Positions 1 to 7,573 are shown, numbered from the stretch's first letter. The stretch is 13,769 nucleotides of DNA from an uncultured Chloroflexota bacterium (GCA_913046025.1 CAJWRP010000010.1:1-13769); one strand, 5' to 3'. Translations and numbers: made by a program. The notes: generated by a model from the sequence alone, not told the origin.

Positions 1-42
1 CATAGGCGCGTGCGTGCAACCAATTCCCAATAATTCAGCCAT
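1..42 (-). CDS. Partial N-terminus, class III extradiol dioxygenase-like (LigB type) protein
   Basis: The minus strand from 42 to 1 reads MAELLGIGCTHAPM with no stop and continues off the left edge. It starts at ATG (42-40), preceded by a strong Shine-Dalgarno GGGAGG (53-48) with a 5-nt spacer. That spacing is the main reason to believe the start. The short G-I-G-x-T-H-x-P pattern resembles the first beta strand of LigB/extradiol ring-cleavage dioxygenases, where an early His is an iron ligand. Only 14 residues are visible, so the family call is tentative while the gene start is fairly well supported. It diverges from the hydrolase gene at 316. The hydrolase, dehydrogenase and decarboxylase-like genes there fit a ring-cleavage pathway. 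Confidence 0.55.
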   Translation of the reverse strand, partial: MAELLGIGCTHAPM

Positions 43-135
43 TATTACCTCCCAAGCTAATACCTTCCAGCATGTTCACTCGATCAAAAAGCGCATCCAC
101 CATGTGATCATAAGGTACACATATAATTTCCGGGG

Positions 136-164
136 GTGATACATGCGCATTTACGGCATGGCAA
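136..164 (-). promoter_or_regulatory. Candidate sigma-70 promoter for the leftward gene
   Basis: On the minus strand TTGCCA (164-159) and TATCAC (141-136) are separated by 17 nt. They match the consensus hexamers at 5/6 and 4/6. The element lies about 95 nt upstream of the ATG at 42. This is a pattern match only, and promoter rules for this lineage are not known here. Confidence 0.3.
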
Positions 165-216
165 TAGCATTCGGGTATTGAGGATGGCACTAGGGCCCGT
201 TATGCGATAATTATTT

Positions 217-245
217 TTGAATATCGAGTGAGGGCTCTGTAGAAT
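217..245 (+). promoter_or_regulatory. Candidate sigma-70 promoter for the hydrolase-dehydrogenase-amidohydrolase genes
   Basis: TTGAAT (217-222) and TAGAAT (240-245) are separated by exactly 17 nt, matching consensus at 4/6 and 5/6. The predicted transcript start near 252 would leave a leader of about 64 nt before the ATG at 316. With the opposite element at 136-164 it forms a divergent promoter pair. The roughly 50 bp between the two -35 boxes is where a shared operator could lie, but I see no convincing dyad there. Confidence 0.35.
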
Positions 246-315
246 TGAGTTACCACGTGAAATCAATGACGTATATGAATTAGCAATTTCTACACCTAAG
301 TTTGGAGTAACCCTT

Positions 316-1410
316 ATGACAATGGAACAGAGTTCAGAAGTTCACCCCTGGGTGAAGGCGGAAACCGGTCTTGGTCGGTCGCGTTTTGTGACACAAGGCT
401 CGGACGCTAACGATGTAGAGGACACCCTTTCTGCGATGCGCACCGTCGACGACTGGATCGAAGGATGGTCAGCCTCCGGCGCAGTGCACGAATCACTGGC
501 AGAGAAGGCCGAGGCAGATGGCTTCACCGTCACCGCAGGTCAGGCGTACATCAAGGCTAGCCTTAGCTACCACTGGGGCAAGATGCGCTGGGCAGGCGTC
601 CTAGATAATGTATCCAAATACCATTACGCCCACCGAAGGTCCATCGACACCTTCGAGCTAGGGGCCGCCATGCTCGACCCAACCTACCAGCGTCTGGACA
701 TTCCTTATGAGGATATAACCATAGCCGCCCACATACGAAGGCCACAAGGCATCGACAAGCCTCCCGTGGTCTTGCTGGTGCCGGGCATGGACTCTGTTAA
801 GGAAGAGTTCTGGCAGTGGGGAAACGTATTCCTTGAGCGCGGAATGGCCGTTCTGGCCTTCGATGGGCCTGGCCAGGGTGAGACCCGCAACAGCATGCCT
901 GTGCGCCACGACTACGAAACCGTCGGCAAGGCCATCATCGATTTCCTGGAACAGCGCGACGACGTGAATGTTGCTAGAATTGGCGCAGCCGGCGTCAGTA
1001 TGGGCGGCTACTACGCCCCTCGTATTGCCTGCTTTGAGCCCCGCCTGAAAGCCGTCTGCTCGATTAGCGGCTCATACGTCGTCAGAGTGTCACCGGAGAG
1101 TCCAGGTCGCGCCAGCGAGCCATGGTGGCGTTTCATTGCCTGGGCCGATTCCGCAGAGGAGTCAGCAAGAGTCCACGGCAAACGCAGCCTGGAAAACGTC
1201 ATCAGCGGCATGAAGTGCCCTTATCTGGTAGTCAACGGTAAGCTGGACGCTCAGAGCGCGTACACCAACACAGAGGAGATCGCCATCGAAGCGAAGAAAG
1301 TTGGTGTCCCTGTTGAGTATGTGCTCTATGCAGACGGCGCCCATGTGTGCTTCAACATCCCTTATAAGTACCGGCCTCTGGTTGGCGACTGGATGGCAAA
1401 GAATCTGTAG
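316..1410 (+). CDS. Alpha/beta hydrolase, 2,6-dihydropseudooxynicotine hydrolase/FrsA-like
   Basis: This 364-residue protein has an N-terminal helical region (about 1-120) followed by an alpha/beta-hydrolase core. The nucleophile elbow is GVSMGG with Ser228. The likely acid is Asp311 in GKLDAQ and the likely base is His343 in GAHVC. The core also carries VPGMDS (155-160) and GPGQGE (184-189). This layout resembles 2,6-dihydropseudooxynicotine hydrolase, which cleaves a C-C bond, and FrsA/DUF1100-type esterases. The substrate cannot be read from the sequence; ester or C-C hydrolysis in the cytoplasm is the inference. No signal peptide is apparent. The start at 316 has GGAG at 304-307 with an 8-nt spacer; ATG at 322 is a second in-frame option. 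It is probably the first gene of a three-gene set with the dehydrogenase 93 bp downstream and the amidohydrolase after that. Confidence 0.85.
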   Translation: MTMEQSSEVHPWVKAETGLGRSRFVTQGSDANDVEDTLSAMRTVDDWIEGWSASGAVHESLAEKAEADGFTVTAGQAYIKASLSYHWGKMRWAGVLDNVSKYHYAHRRSIDTFELGAAMLDPTYQRLDIPYEDITIAAHIRRPQGIDKPPVVLLVPGMDSVKEEFWQWGNVFLERGMAVLAFDGPGQGETRNSMPVRHDYETVGKAIIDFLEQRDDVNVARIGAAGVSMGGYYAPRIACFEPRLKAVCSISGSYVVRVSPESPGRASEPWWRFIAWADSAEESARVHGKRSLENVISGMKCPYLVVNGKLDAQSAYTNTEEIAIEAKKVGVPVEYVLYADGAHVCFNIPYKYRPLVGDWMAKNL

Positions 1411-1503
1411 GCATTCAGTTATTTAAATCTTGCGGGAGAATAAATTACTAATGTCGCAGCAACTCAATCTGGCAATGCAAGGAATCCAAGAAGAGAGTTC
1501 AAC

Positions 1504-2541
1504 ATGAAGGCAATGGTGCTGCACGAGACTGGCGGGGCGCTAACCATGGAAGAGACGCCTATGCCCCAGCCCCGTCCGGGTGAGGCCCTGGTACGCGTCA
1601 AGGCATGCGGCCTGGGCCTAACGCTGGTCTGGAATCGGAACGACCGCGTTGGCGGCATCAACGGCATCCTTCCTCGAATCGTCGGCCACGAGATTGCTGG
1701 CGAGGTAGTGGAGCTTGGCGAAGGGGCAAGTGAATTCCAGCCTGGAGACCGGGTGAATGTCTACTTCTACCTGACGTGTGGCGACTGCCGCTGGTGCAAT
1801 GTTGGACGCGAGGACCTCTGCGATAACTATGCCGGCGTCGTCGGTAGTCAGATCAACGGCGGCCTAGCGGATTACGTTAGCCTGCCGATCCGGAACCTCA
1901 GCCACATACCGCCCAACCTGGACTACGTAGGTGCCGCTGTTGCAGCTGACGCAGTTGCCACTCCCCTTCACGTATTGCGAGAGAGGGCCAAAGTGCAGCC
2001 TCCGGAAACGGTGCTCATTGTTGGCGCAGGCGGCGGAGTCGGCATCCACATGGTGCAGATGGCCAAGGTCATGGGCACCCGGGTAATCGCCGTGGACATC
2101 TCCGAGGAAAAGCTGGCACTGGCCAAAGAAATGGGCGCCGATGAGGTAATCAATTCCCAAGATGCGCCATTCGAGAAGGAAGCCCGACGCCTGACAGGTG
2201 GTCGGGGCGTCGACGCCATTGTTGAGCTCGTGGGCCGACCAGAGACCATCGAGTCCAGCATCCTCAGTCTGGACAAGGGCGGTCGCATAGTCTACGTGGG
2301 TTTCTATGACGACAAGATTGAGGTACCCTTCCGACCAAACTACCTTATGACCAGGGAGATAACCTTCACTGGCTCAAGGTACTGCAGCCGACAGGAATTA
2401 GCTGAGGCCACTGAGATGGTGGCTCGCGGACAGATAAGGCCTGTAGTTACCCGAACATGCGAACTGGAGGAGTCTGAAGAGGTGTTGCAAAGCATCCAGC
2501 GCATGGAACTCCCCGGACGCGCCTGCGTTATTTTTGAATAA
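1504..2541 (+). CDS. Zinc-binding medium-chain dehydrogenase (MDR family) with altered catalytic zinc site
   Basis: The 345-residue protein has a GroES-like N-terminal domain and a Rossmann domain. The structural-zinc lobe is intact: Cys92, Cys95, Cys98 and Cys106 in TCGDCRWCNVGREDLC. The nucleotide loop is GAGGGVG (174-180), and Asp198 at the end of the second beta strand points to NAD(H) rather than NADP(H). The GHE motif (61-63) is present. The usual first catalytic-zinc motif G-x-C-H/G-T-D reads G-L-G-L-T-L (36-41), so Gly38 stands where the cysteine ligand is expected and Leu41 where Asp is expected. An oxidoreductase role is sound at family level, but the standard zinc-alcohol mechanism may not apply. 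The start has AGAGAG just upstream. It lies between the hydrolase and the amidohydrolase and probably acts in the same catabolic route. Confidence 0.88.
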   Translation: MKAMVLHETGGALTMEETPMPQPRPGEALVRVKACGLGLTLVWNRNDRVGGINGILPRIVGHEIAGEVVELGEGASEFQPGDRVNVYFYLTCGDCRWCNVGREDLCDNYAGVVGSQINGGLADYVSLPIRNLSHIPPNLDYVGAAVAADAVATPLHVLRERAKVQPPETVLIVGAGGGVGIHMVQMAKVMGTRVIAVDISEEKLALAKEMGADEVINSQDAPFEKEARRLTGGRGVDAIVELVGRPETIESSILSLDKGGRIVYVGFYDDKIEVPFRPNYLMTREITFTGSRYCSRQELAEATEMVARGQIRPVVTRTCELEESEEVLQSIQRMELPGRACVIFE

Positions 2542-2601
2542 TGAGCACGGGCAATTAAAAGAGCCCAGTAAGCACTTAGAAGTAACTGAAAGGATCCAGA
2601 A

Positions 2602-3567
2602 TTGAGTATCCAAAACCATAAGGTTATTGCTCTTGAAGAACACTATTCCGACAGGGAGATAGCAGACACCTTCCCACCCTCGGAACGGCACGGCGGCAGA
2701 ATCTTTGACCGGCTCTTCGACTATAACGAGCTCAGGCTGGCCGAAATGGACGAGGCCGGTGTCGACATGCAGGTGCTGTCCCAGGCGGCGCCGTCGATAC
2801 AGAGGCTAGACGGTGAGACGGCTGGCCGAATTGCGACCGGTGCCAACAATAGGTTAGCAAAAATCGTTGCTGCCAATCCGGACCGCTTCGCCGCCTTCGC
2901 AGCGCTGCCTACAGCGGACCCTACCGGCGCCGCCGACGAGCTTGAGCGCTCAGTAACGCAGCTTGGCTTCAAGGGCGCAATGGTGCACGGTCTGACCAAC
3001 GGGCTGTTTCTGGACGACAAGCAGTTCTGGCCTATATTCGAAAGGGCACAGGCGCTGGACGTCCCTCTATACCTACACCCCGCTTCGCCAGACCAGGCCG
3101 TTGTGGACCGGTACTATAAGGACTACGTCGAGGACTTCCCTAGCATCGTTGCGGCCACATGGGGCTTCACTGTAGAGACGGCCACCCAGGCGATTCGGCT
3201 GGTATTGTCGGGCGTCTTCGACAAGTACCCTGGCCTGAAGATCATATTGGGGCACATGGGAGAGGGCCTGCCGTTTCTGATGTGGCGCATCGACTTCACG
3301 TTGAAGCGCATGGGCAACAAGGTCATGGAGCGCACCTACCGGGAGTACTTCTCGGAGCACTTCTGGATAACCACTAGCGGCAACTTCTCCAACCCTGCCC
3401 TGCTGTGCACCGTCATGGAGATGGGAATCGACCGCATCATGTTCTCCATCGACTACCCGTTCGTGGACAACAGTCCAGGCACCGACTGGATTCCCAACAT
3501 CCCGCTGAGCGAGGAAGACAAGGCCAAGCTCCTGCACGGCAACGTGGAAAGGCTGCTCAAGTTGTAG
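2602..3567 (+). CDS. Amidohydrolase_2 family protein, gamma-resorcylate decarboxylase-like
   Basis: This is a 321-residue TIM-barrel metalloenzyme of the amidohydrolase_2 family (ACMSD and gamma-resorcylate decarboxylase relatives). The N-terminus has ALEEH instead of HxH, as in gamma-resorcylate/2,6-dihydroxybenzoate decarboxylases, giving Glu12 and His14. Other expected metal or catalytic residues are His159 in YLHP, His218 in LGHMGEGLPF and Asp284 in SIDYPF. Members are non-oxidative aromatic acid decarboxylases or hydrolases; decarboxylation of a hydroxy-aromatic acid is the best guess. The start is TTG at 2602, supported by AAAGGA at 2589-2594 with a 7-nt spacer and by the ALEEH motif lying at the usual distance from the N-terminus. 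It follows the dehydrogenase by 60 bp and is probably cotranscribed with it. Confidence 0.85.
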   Translation: MSIQNHKVIALEEHYSDREIADTFPPSERHGGRIFDRLFDYNELRLAEMDEAGVDMQVLSQAAPSIQRLDGETAGRIATGANNRLAKIVAANPDRFAAFAALPTADPTGAADELERSVTQLGFKGAMVHGLTNGLFLDDKQFWPIFERAQALDVPLYLHPASPDQAVVDRYYKDYVEDFPSIVAATWGFTVETATQAIRLVLSGVFDKYPGLKIILGHMGEGLPFLMWRIDFTLKRMGNKVMERTYREYFSEHFWITTSGNFSNPALLCTVMEMGIDRIMFSIDYPFVDNSPGTDWIPNIPLSEEDKAKLLHGNVERLLKL

Positions 3568-3675
3568 GCCCTAACTAAGTTCGTGATCGCCGGGAACGGT
3601 AACGCATAACAGAGTCCCTTTGGTATCCGTCACACAAAGGCGAGGTAGCTACGACTGAAATTCAATCACACGTTT

Positions 3676-3708
3676 GGGCCGGCTCTTAACGCCACCTAAT
3701 GCTGGCCC
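3676..3708 (+). other. GC-rich hairpin after the catabolic genes
   Basis: GGGCCGGC (3676-3683) can pair with GCTGGCCC (3701-3708), with one G-U pair and a 17-nt loop. There is no U-tract after it. It may end or stabilise the upstream transcript, since it lies between the amidohydrolase stop and the ilv promoter. A weaker 6-bp stem is at 3617-3622/3635-3640. Confidence 0.3.
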
Positions 3709-3724
3709 TCCGTCGTAATGATCA

Positions 3725-3753
3725 TTGACAGCAAGTCGCCAGTTTGCTATTCT
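3725..3753 (+). promoter_or_regulatory. Sigma-70-like promoter of the ilv-leu operon
   Basis: TTGACA (3725-3730) is a perfect -35 hexamer. It is followed after exactly 17 nt by TATTCT (3748-3753), a 4/6 match to the -10 consensus. A start near 3760 would place the T-box Stem I about 25 nt into the transcript, which is the expected architecture, and would give a leader of about 410 nt before ilvB. Confidence 0.6.
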
Positions 3754-3784
3754 TGTTAAACTGTCCTGTTAAAATAATCACAAT

Positions 3785-4095
3785 GCGGTGAAGGGGAGTA
3801 GTACCGGAGGTACCGGCCCAAGAGAGTCGGCGATAGTGGGAATCCGACGCCAGGACCTCTGAGAACTCGCCCCAGAGCACCCGACCTGAAGGTAGTAGGA
3901 GTCACCATGTCGCAGAACATATCCAGGGCACAGTGGATAATTCGTTCTGCGCAATTGGTACTACTTCCCAACTAACATATAGGGTCGGGCGGTTGGCTCC
4001 GTTATAGCCTTTGAGTGGTCTCGATGTTATCGGGACAAATTGGGTGGTACCACGAGACACAACGTCCCGTCCCTTTAGTTGGGCGGGATTTTTTT
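3785..4095 (+). promoter_or_regulatory. T-box riboswitch, probably tRNA-Leu responsive
   Basis: This transcribed leader controls ilvB and the genes after it. GGTGA (3787-3791) pairs with TCACC (3902-3906) at the base of Stem I. GGAGGT (3806-3811) pairs with ACCTCT (3855-3860). AGAGAGTCGG (3821-3830) with the GTCGG/CCGAC distal stem and the GATAGTGGGAAT loop gives the tRNA-elbow platform. The specifier loop reads AGAA-CUC-G, making CUC (3866-3868) the likely Leu specifier. A second stem pairs CGCAGAAC (3911-3918) with GTTCTGCG (3944-3951), with an inner TATCCA/TGGATA helix. The T-box itself is GGGTGGTACCACG (4042-4054). Its UGGU would pair with the tRNA ACCA end, fitting discriminator A73. CGGGAC (4031-4036) pairs with GTCCCG (4064-4069) as antiterminator. 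The T-box call is firm; the specifier assignment was made by eye. Confidence 0.93.
4065..4095 (+). terminator. Intrinsic terminator of the T-box leader
   Basis: TCCCGTCC (4065-4072) pairs with GGGCGGGA (4081-4088), with one G-U pair and an 8-nt loop, followed by seven T residues (4089-4095). Its 5' arm overlaps the antiterminator strand 4064-4069, so the two structures exclude each other. Charged tRNA should leave this stem intact and stop transcription 78 nt before ilvB. Confidence 0.9.
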
Positions 4096-4173
4096 ATTGC
4101 ATTTTTTTCAAGGTCCAGAGCCAAGGCCCTGGGCAATTAACATAGGCATGATCAAGTTGGAGGACTACACAAA

Positions 4174-5889
4174 ATGAAGATGACTGGCGGCCAAATGGTC
4201 TGCGCGAGCCTTATCCGAGAGGGCGTGGATGTGATATTCGGCCTCCCTGGCGGCGCGATACTGCCGCTCTACCAGACGCTGCCTGAGTTCCCAGAGCTAA
4301 GGCACATTCTGGTGCGCCACGAACAGGGCGCAGCGCACGCGGCAGACGGCTACGCTCGTGTGACAGGTAAGCCAGGAGTTGCATGGGCCACGTCGGGTCC
4401 CGGCGCGACCAACCTTGTTACAGGCATCGCCACGGCACAGATGGACTCGGTACCGATCGTCGTTATCACCGGCCAGGTAGGGCGTGCAGCCATTGGCACC
4501 GACGCCTTCCAGGAATGTGACATCACGGGCATTACGCTCCCTATTACCAAGCACAACTATCTTGTTATGACGGCGGAAGAGATTCCTCAGGTCATCAACG
4601 AGGCATTCCACATCGCCAACACCGGTCGACCTGGTCCGGTCCTTGTCGATATTCCCAAGGACGTCTTCACGGAGATCGGAGAGTTCAACTACCCTGAAAA
4701 GCTGAACCTACCGGGCTACAAGCCCAACATCGACCCGCACATGGGGCAGGTGAAGAGGGCCGCGCAGCTGATCGACGATGCTGAGCGTCCTGTGATTCTA
4801 GCTGGCCACGGTATCATCCTGTCCAAGGCCTACGACGAGCTACTGGAGCTGGCCGAGAAGGCGCAGATTCCAGTTATTACGACAATGCTGGGCGTCAGCT
4901 GTTTCCCGACCAGCCATGTGCTGTACTCAGGCTGGCCTGGAATGCACGGCATGGCATATGCCAGCCTGACGCTGGAAGAGGCCGACCTGATTATCGCCCT
5001 GGGCATGCGGTTCGACGACCGTATCACGGGGAACACAGCGACCTTCGCCACCAAGTCCAAGAAGATTCACGTCGACGTGGACCCGTCCGAGATCGGCAAG
5101 AACATACAGGTTGACGTGCCGATCGTGGGCGACGCCAAGCGAGTGCTCACGGCGCTGAACAAGCAGGTGAAGCAGAACACTCACCTGGACTGGGTCAATC
5201 ACGTCCACGATCTCAGGCGAGACCATCCCCTGGTTGGCAGCGACAGCGACAACAGCAAGTTGGAGATGCGCTACATAATCCAGGAGATCTCCGAGGCGAC
5301 CAATGGGGATGCGGTAATAGTCACAGGCGTCGGCCAACACCAGATGTGGGCCGCCCAGTACTACCCGTTTAACCAGCCTTGCTCTCTGATCTCTTCGTGC
5401 GGCTCAGGCGCAATGGGATTCGAGGTGCCCGGTGCCATGGGTGCTCAAGTCGGCGCACCCGACAGGGTAGTCTGGTCAATCGCCGGCGACGGCGGATTCC
5501 AGATGACCATGGTGGAGCTGGCTACGCTGGTCGAGAACAACATACCTGTGAAATTCGCCATTATGAATAACAACTGCCTGGGCATGGTCCGGCAATGGCA
5601 AGACTTCTTCTACGAGAAGAACCACGTTGCCACCGTGTATAGCGGCAACCCCGACTTCGTGAAGCTTGCGGAAGCCTTCGGCATGTTAGGCCTTCGCGTC
5701 ACGGACAAGAAAGACGTGCGAGTTGCAGTAGACAAGGCCATGGCACATGACGGTCCCGTAGTCATCGACTTCGTTGTGGAGCAGGACGACAATGTATACC
5801 CCATGATTCCTGCTGGCATGGCCGTAAGCGAGCTGATCGAAGAGCCGCGCCCCAGTGCTCAGCCCAGCACCCAGGAGGTGCGTGGGTGA
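4174..5889 (+). CDS. ilvB: Acetolactate synthase large (catalytic) subunit
   Basis: The 571-residue ThDP enzyme condenses two pyruvates to 2-acetolactate (valine and leucine) or pyruvate with 2-ketobutyrate (isoleucine). The N-terminal domain has FGLPGGAILPLY and the ThDP-activating Glu50 in RHEQGAAHAADGYAR. The central domain carries the FAD-associated region around GMRFDDRITG (277-286). The C-terminal domain has the ThDP/Mg motif GDGGFQ (438-443) to NNN (465-467), then MVRQWQ..FY. Length is typical. The segment SSCGSGAMGFEVPGA (407-421) departs from the more usual SGGLGTMGFGLPAA, with Glu417 notable. The start has GGAGG at 4159-4163 with a 10-nt spacer. It lies under T-box control and overlaps ilvN by 4 bp, as expected for a subunit pair. 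Confidence 0.97.
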   Translation: MKMTGGQMVCASLIREGVDVIFGLPGGAILPLYQTLPEFPELRHILVRHEQGAAHAADGYARVTGKPGVAWATSGPGATNLVTGIATAQMDSVPIVVITGQVGRAAIGTDAFQECDITGITLPITKHNYLVMTAEEIPQVINEAFHIANTGRPGPVLVDIPKDVFTEIGEFNYPEKLNLPGYKPNIDPHMGQVKRAAQLIDDAERPVILAGHGIILSKAYDELLELAEKAQIPVITTMLGVSCFPTSHVLYSGWPGMHGMAYASLTLEEADLIIALGMRFDDRITGNTATFATKSKKIHVDVDPSEIGKNIQVDVPIVGDAKRVLTALNKQVKQNTHLDWVNHVHDLRRDHPLVGSDSDNSKLEMRYIIQEISEATNGDAVIVTGVGQHQMWAAQYYPFNQPCSLISSCGSGAMGFEVPGAMGAQVGAPDRVVWSIAGDGGFQMTMVELATLVENNIPVKFAIMNNNCLGMVRQWQDFFYEKNHVATVYSGNPDFVKLAEAFGMLGLRVTDKKDVRVAVDKAMAHDGPVVIDFVVEQDDNVYPMIPAGMAVSELIEEPRPSAQPSTQEVRG

Positions 5890-6458
5890 ACATTAACGGA
5901 GTATCCAACAGACATACCATCACAGCCCTGGTAGAAGACAAACCCGGTGTGCTTAATAGGGTTACAAGCATGTTCCGGCGACGGGGGTTCAACATCGCCA
6001 GCCTCGCCGTCGGTCACAGCGAAATACCGAATCTGTCGCGCATGACCTTCGTGGTGGAGGGTGACGACAAGGTCGTGGACCAGGTCACCAAGCACCTGCA
6101 CAAGCTGATCGATGTCATCAAGGTATCCGACATTTCGCAGGACAACGCCGTGACTCGCGAGTTGGCACTGGTCCGAGTGAAGGCCAACGTGCAGTCACGC
6201 AGTGAGATCATGCAGATAGTAGACCTGTTCCGCGCCAACATCATAGACGTGTCTCCGGAGACGCTGATCGTCGAAGTGGTGGGCGACGAGGACAAGATCG
6301 ACGCGCTTCAAAACCTGCTCCGCTCCTTCGGCATTCAAGAGGTCATGCGCACCGGCTCTGTCGCTATGAGTCGAGGCATGGATAGCGCCTTCGAGACCAA
6401 TGGCAACAAGAGCGCAAGACAGTCCAAGCCCGTAATCATGGAGACGGGAAGCGTATAG
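5886..6458 (+). CDS. ilvN: Acetolactate synthase small (regulatory) subunit
   Basis: The 190-residue subunit binds and activates the IlvB catalytic subunit and normally gives valine feedback control. An ACT domain occupies about residues 9-80, with DKPGVLNRV and RRRGFNIASLAVG. A second ferredoxin-like domain follows (about 90-160), ending in the conserved RTGSVAMSRG. About 25 further residues form a polar tail beyond the usual end. The start is GTG at 5886, which overlaps the ilvB stop as GTGA. AGGAGG at 5873-5878 inside ilvB gives a strong ribosome-binding site, so translation is probably coupled. It may also be named ilvH; the symbol here follows the ilvBNC order. Confidence 0.95.
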   Translation: MNINGVSNRHTITALVEDKPGVLNRVTSMFRRRGFNIASLAVGHSEIPNLSRMTFVVEGDDKVVDQVTKHLHKLIDVIKVSDISQDNAVTRELALVRVKANVQSRSEIMQIVDLFRANIIDVSPETLIVEVVGDEDKIDALQNLLRSFGIQEVMRTGSVAMSRGMDSAFETNGNKSARQSKPVIMETGSV

Positions 6459-6469
6459 ACGCAGGCTTC

Positions 6470-6537
6470 AGTTGTCAGCGTTCAGCGTTCAGTCCATAAT
6501 AGGCTGGCTGATTACTGAAAGCTCATAGCTGACAGCT
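6470..6537. repeat. Imperfect inverted repeat with 24-nt arms between ilvN and ilvC
   Basis: The arm at 6470-6493 and the arm at 6514-6537 are reverse complements at 19 of 24 positions plus one G-U pair, around a 20-nt loop. The left arm also holds short direct repeats (TCAGCGT TCAGCGT TCAG, 6475-6492). No U-tract follows. It may be a REP/MITE-like dispersed element, an RNA-processing or stabilising hairpin, or both. Other copies cannot be seen in this window. Confidence 0.7.
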
Positions 6538-6568
6538 ATTATTAAAACAATTTGGAGAGTGAGCCGAC

Positions 6569-7567
6569 ATGGCAAAAATGTACTACGAGGCTGATGCCGA
6601 TATGTCCTTGATTAAGGACAAGAACATTGGAATTATCGGCTACGGCAGCCAGGGGCACGCACATGCCCTGAACCTCAATGACAGCGGAATGAATGTCATG
6701 GTTGGCCTGTACGAGGGCAGCAAGAGCTGGCCCAAGGCAGAGGCAGATGGTCTGAAGGTCGACACCGTCGCTCAGACGGCCGAGTGGGCGGATATCATTA
6801 TGATGCTGATTCCGGACCACCTGCAGGCAGAAATTTACAAAGAGTCTATAGAGCCCTATATGCTGCCGGGCAAGACGCTGATGTTCGCCCACGGGTTCTG
6901 CATTCACTACGAGACCATCAAGCCGCCAGAAGGCGTGGACATTTCCATGATGGCACCCAAGGCACCTGGACACCGCGTTCGCGAGGTCTTTACAAGGGGC
7001 TCAGGCGTGCCGGGACTGGCCGCGGTTTTCCAGGACGCCACAGGCAAAGCCCACGACGTGGCAATTGCATATGGTCGGGGCATTGGCTGCACCAGGGCCG
7101 GCGTGTTGGACAGCACCTTCAAAGAGGAAACGGAGACTGACCTCTTTGGTGAGCAGGCGGTGCTTTGCGGAGGTGTTACAGCACTGGTCAAGGCCGCTTA
7201 CGAGGTTTTGGTCGAGGCTGGATACGAGCCAGAGTCTGCCTACTTCGAGTGCATGCATGAGCTCAAGCTAATCGTGGACCTGATGTATCAGGGCGGCATG
7301 GGTTACATGCGCTACTCCATCAGCGACACGGCGGAGTTCGGCGACTACACCAGCGGCCCCGTTGTCATCGACGAGACCGTTAAAGAGCGCATGAAGGGAA
7401 TCCTGGACCGCATTCAGGACGGCAGCTTTGCCCGACAGTGGATAACAGAGAACGACGAGGGCAGGCCTACCTTCTATAAGTTGCGGGAGGAGAACGCCAC
7501 GCATCCTATTGAGGTGGTCGGGAAAGAGCTTCGAGGCATGATGTCCTTCCTTAACGACGGGGACTAA
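6569..7567 (+). CDS. ilvC: Ketol-acid reductoisomerase, class I
   Basis: The 332-residue enzyme converts 2-acetolactate (or 2-aceto-2-hydroxybutyrate) into the dihydroxy acid by alkyl migration and reduction. The Rossmann motif GYGSQG is at 24-29, and the cofactor loop [10 protein letters not shown] is at 45-54, with serines that could bind the 2'-phosphate of NADPH. Tyr48 occupies a position that is often Arg. Catalytic and Mg residues match class I numbering: His108 in AHGF, Lys131 in APKAPGH, Asp191 and Glu195 in DLFGEQ, Glu227 and Glu231 in ECMHE, and Ser252. The length is typical for the short class. The start at 6569 fits the common MAK-x-YY N-terminus; GGAGAG is at 6554-6559. Confidence 0.97.
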   Translation: MAKMYYEADADMSLIKDKNIGIIGYGSQGHAHALNLNDSGMNVMVGLYEGSKSWPKAEADGLKVDTVAQTAEWADIIMMLIPDHLQAEIYKESIEPYMLPGKTLMFAHGFCIHYETIKPPEGVDISMMAPKAPGHRVREVFTRGSGVPGLAAVFQDATGKAHDVAIAYGRGIGCTRAGVLDSTFKEETETDLFGEQAVLCGGVTALVKAAYEVLVEAGYEPESAYFECMHELKLIVDLMYQGGMGYMRYSISDTAEFGDYTSGPVVIDETVKERMKGILDRIQDGSFARQWITENDEGRPTFYKLREENATHPIEVVGKELRGMMSFLNDGD

Positions 7568-7573
7568 CCAGGC

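Noticed and set aside
1451..1507. 18-codon ORF whose TGA overlaps the dehydrogenase ATG (ATGA)
   Set aside because: Its own ribosome-binding site is poor and distant, and such short overlaps are common by chance. Not listed as a gene.
3073..3537. 154-codon open frame opposite the amidohydrolase gene
   Set aside because: Shadow of a well-conserved coding frame; low-complexity, Val/His-rich translation with no recognisable motif.
3617..3640. CCTTTG/CAAAGG 6-bp stem as terminator of the catabolic genes
   Set aside because: Short stem, 12-nt loop and no U-tract.
3756..3971. 71-codon minus-strand open frame inside the T-box leader
   Set aside because: The region is explained by the conserved RNA structure on the plus strand, and no ribosome-binding site supports translation.
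4148..4177. 9-codon ORF overlapping the ilvB start
   Set aside because: No Shine-Dalgarno, and it contains the ilvB Shine-Dalgarno itself. Very likely chance.
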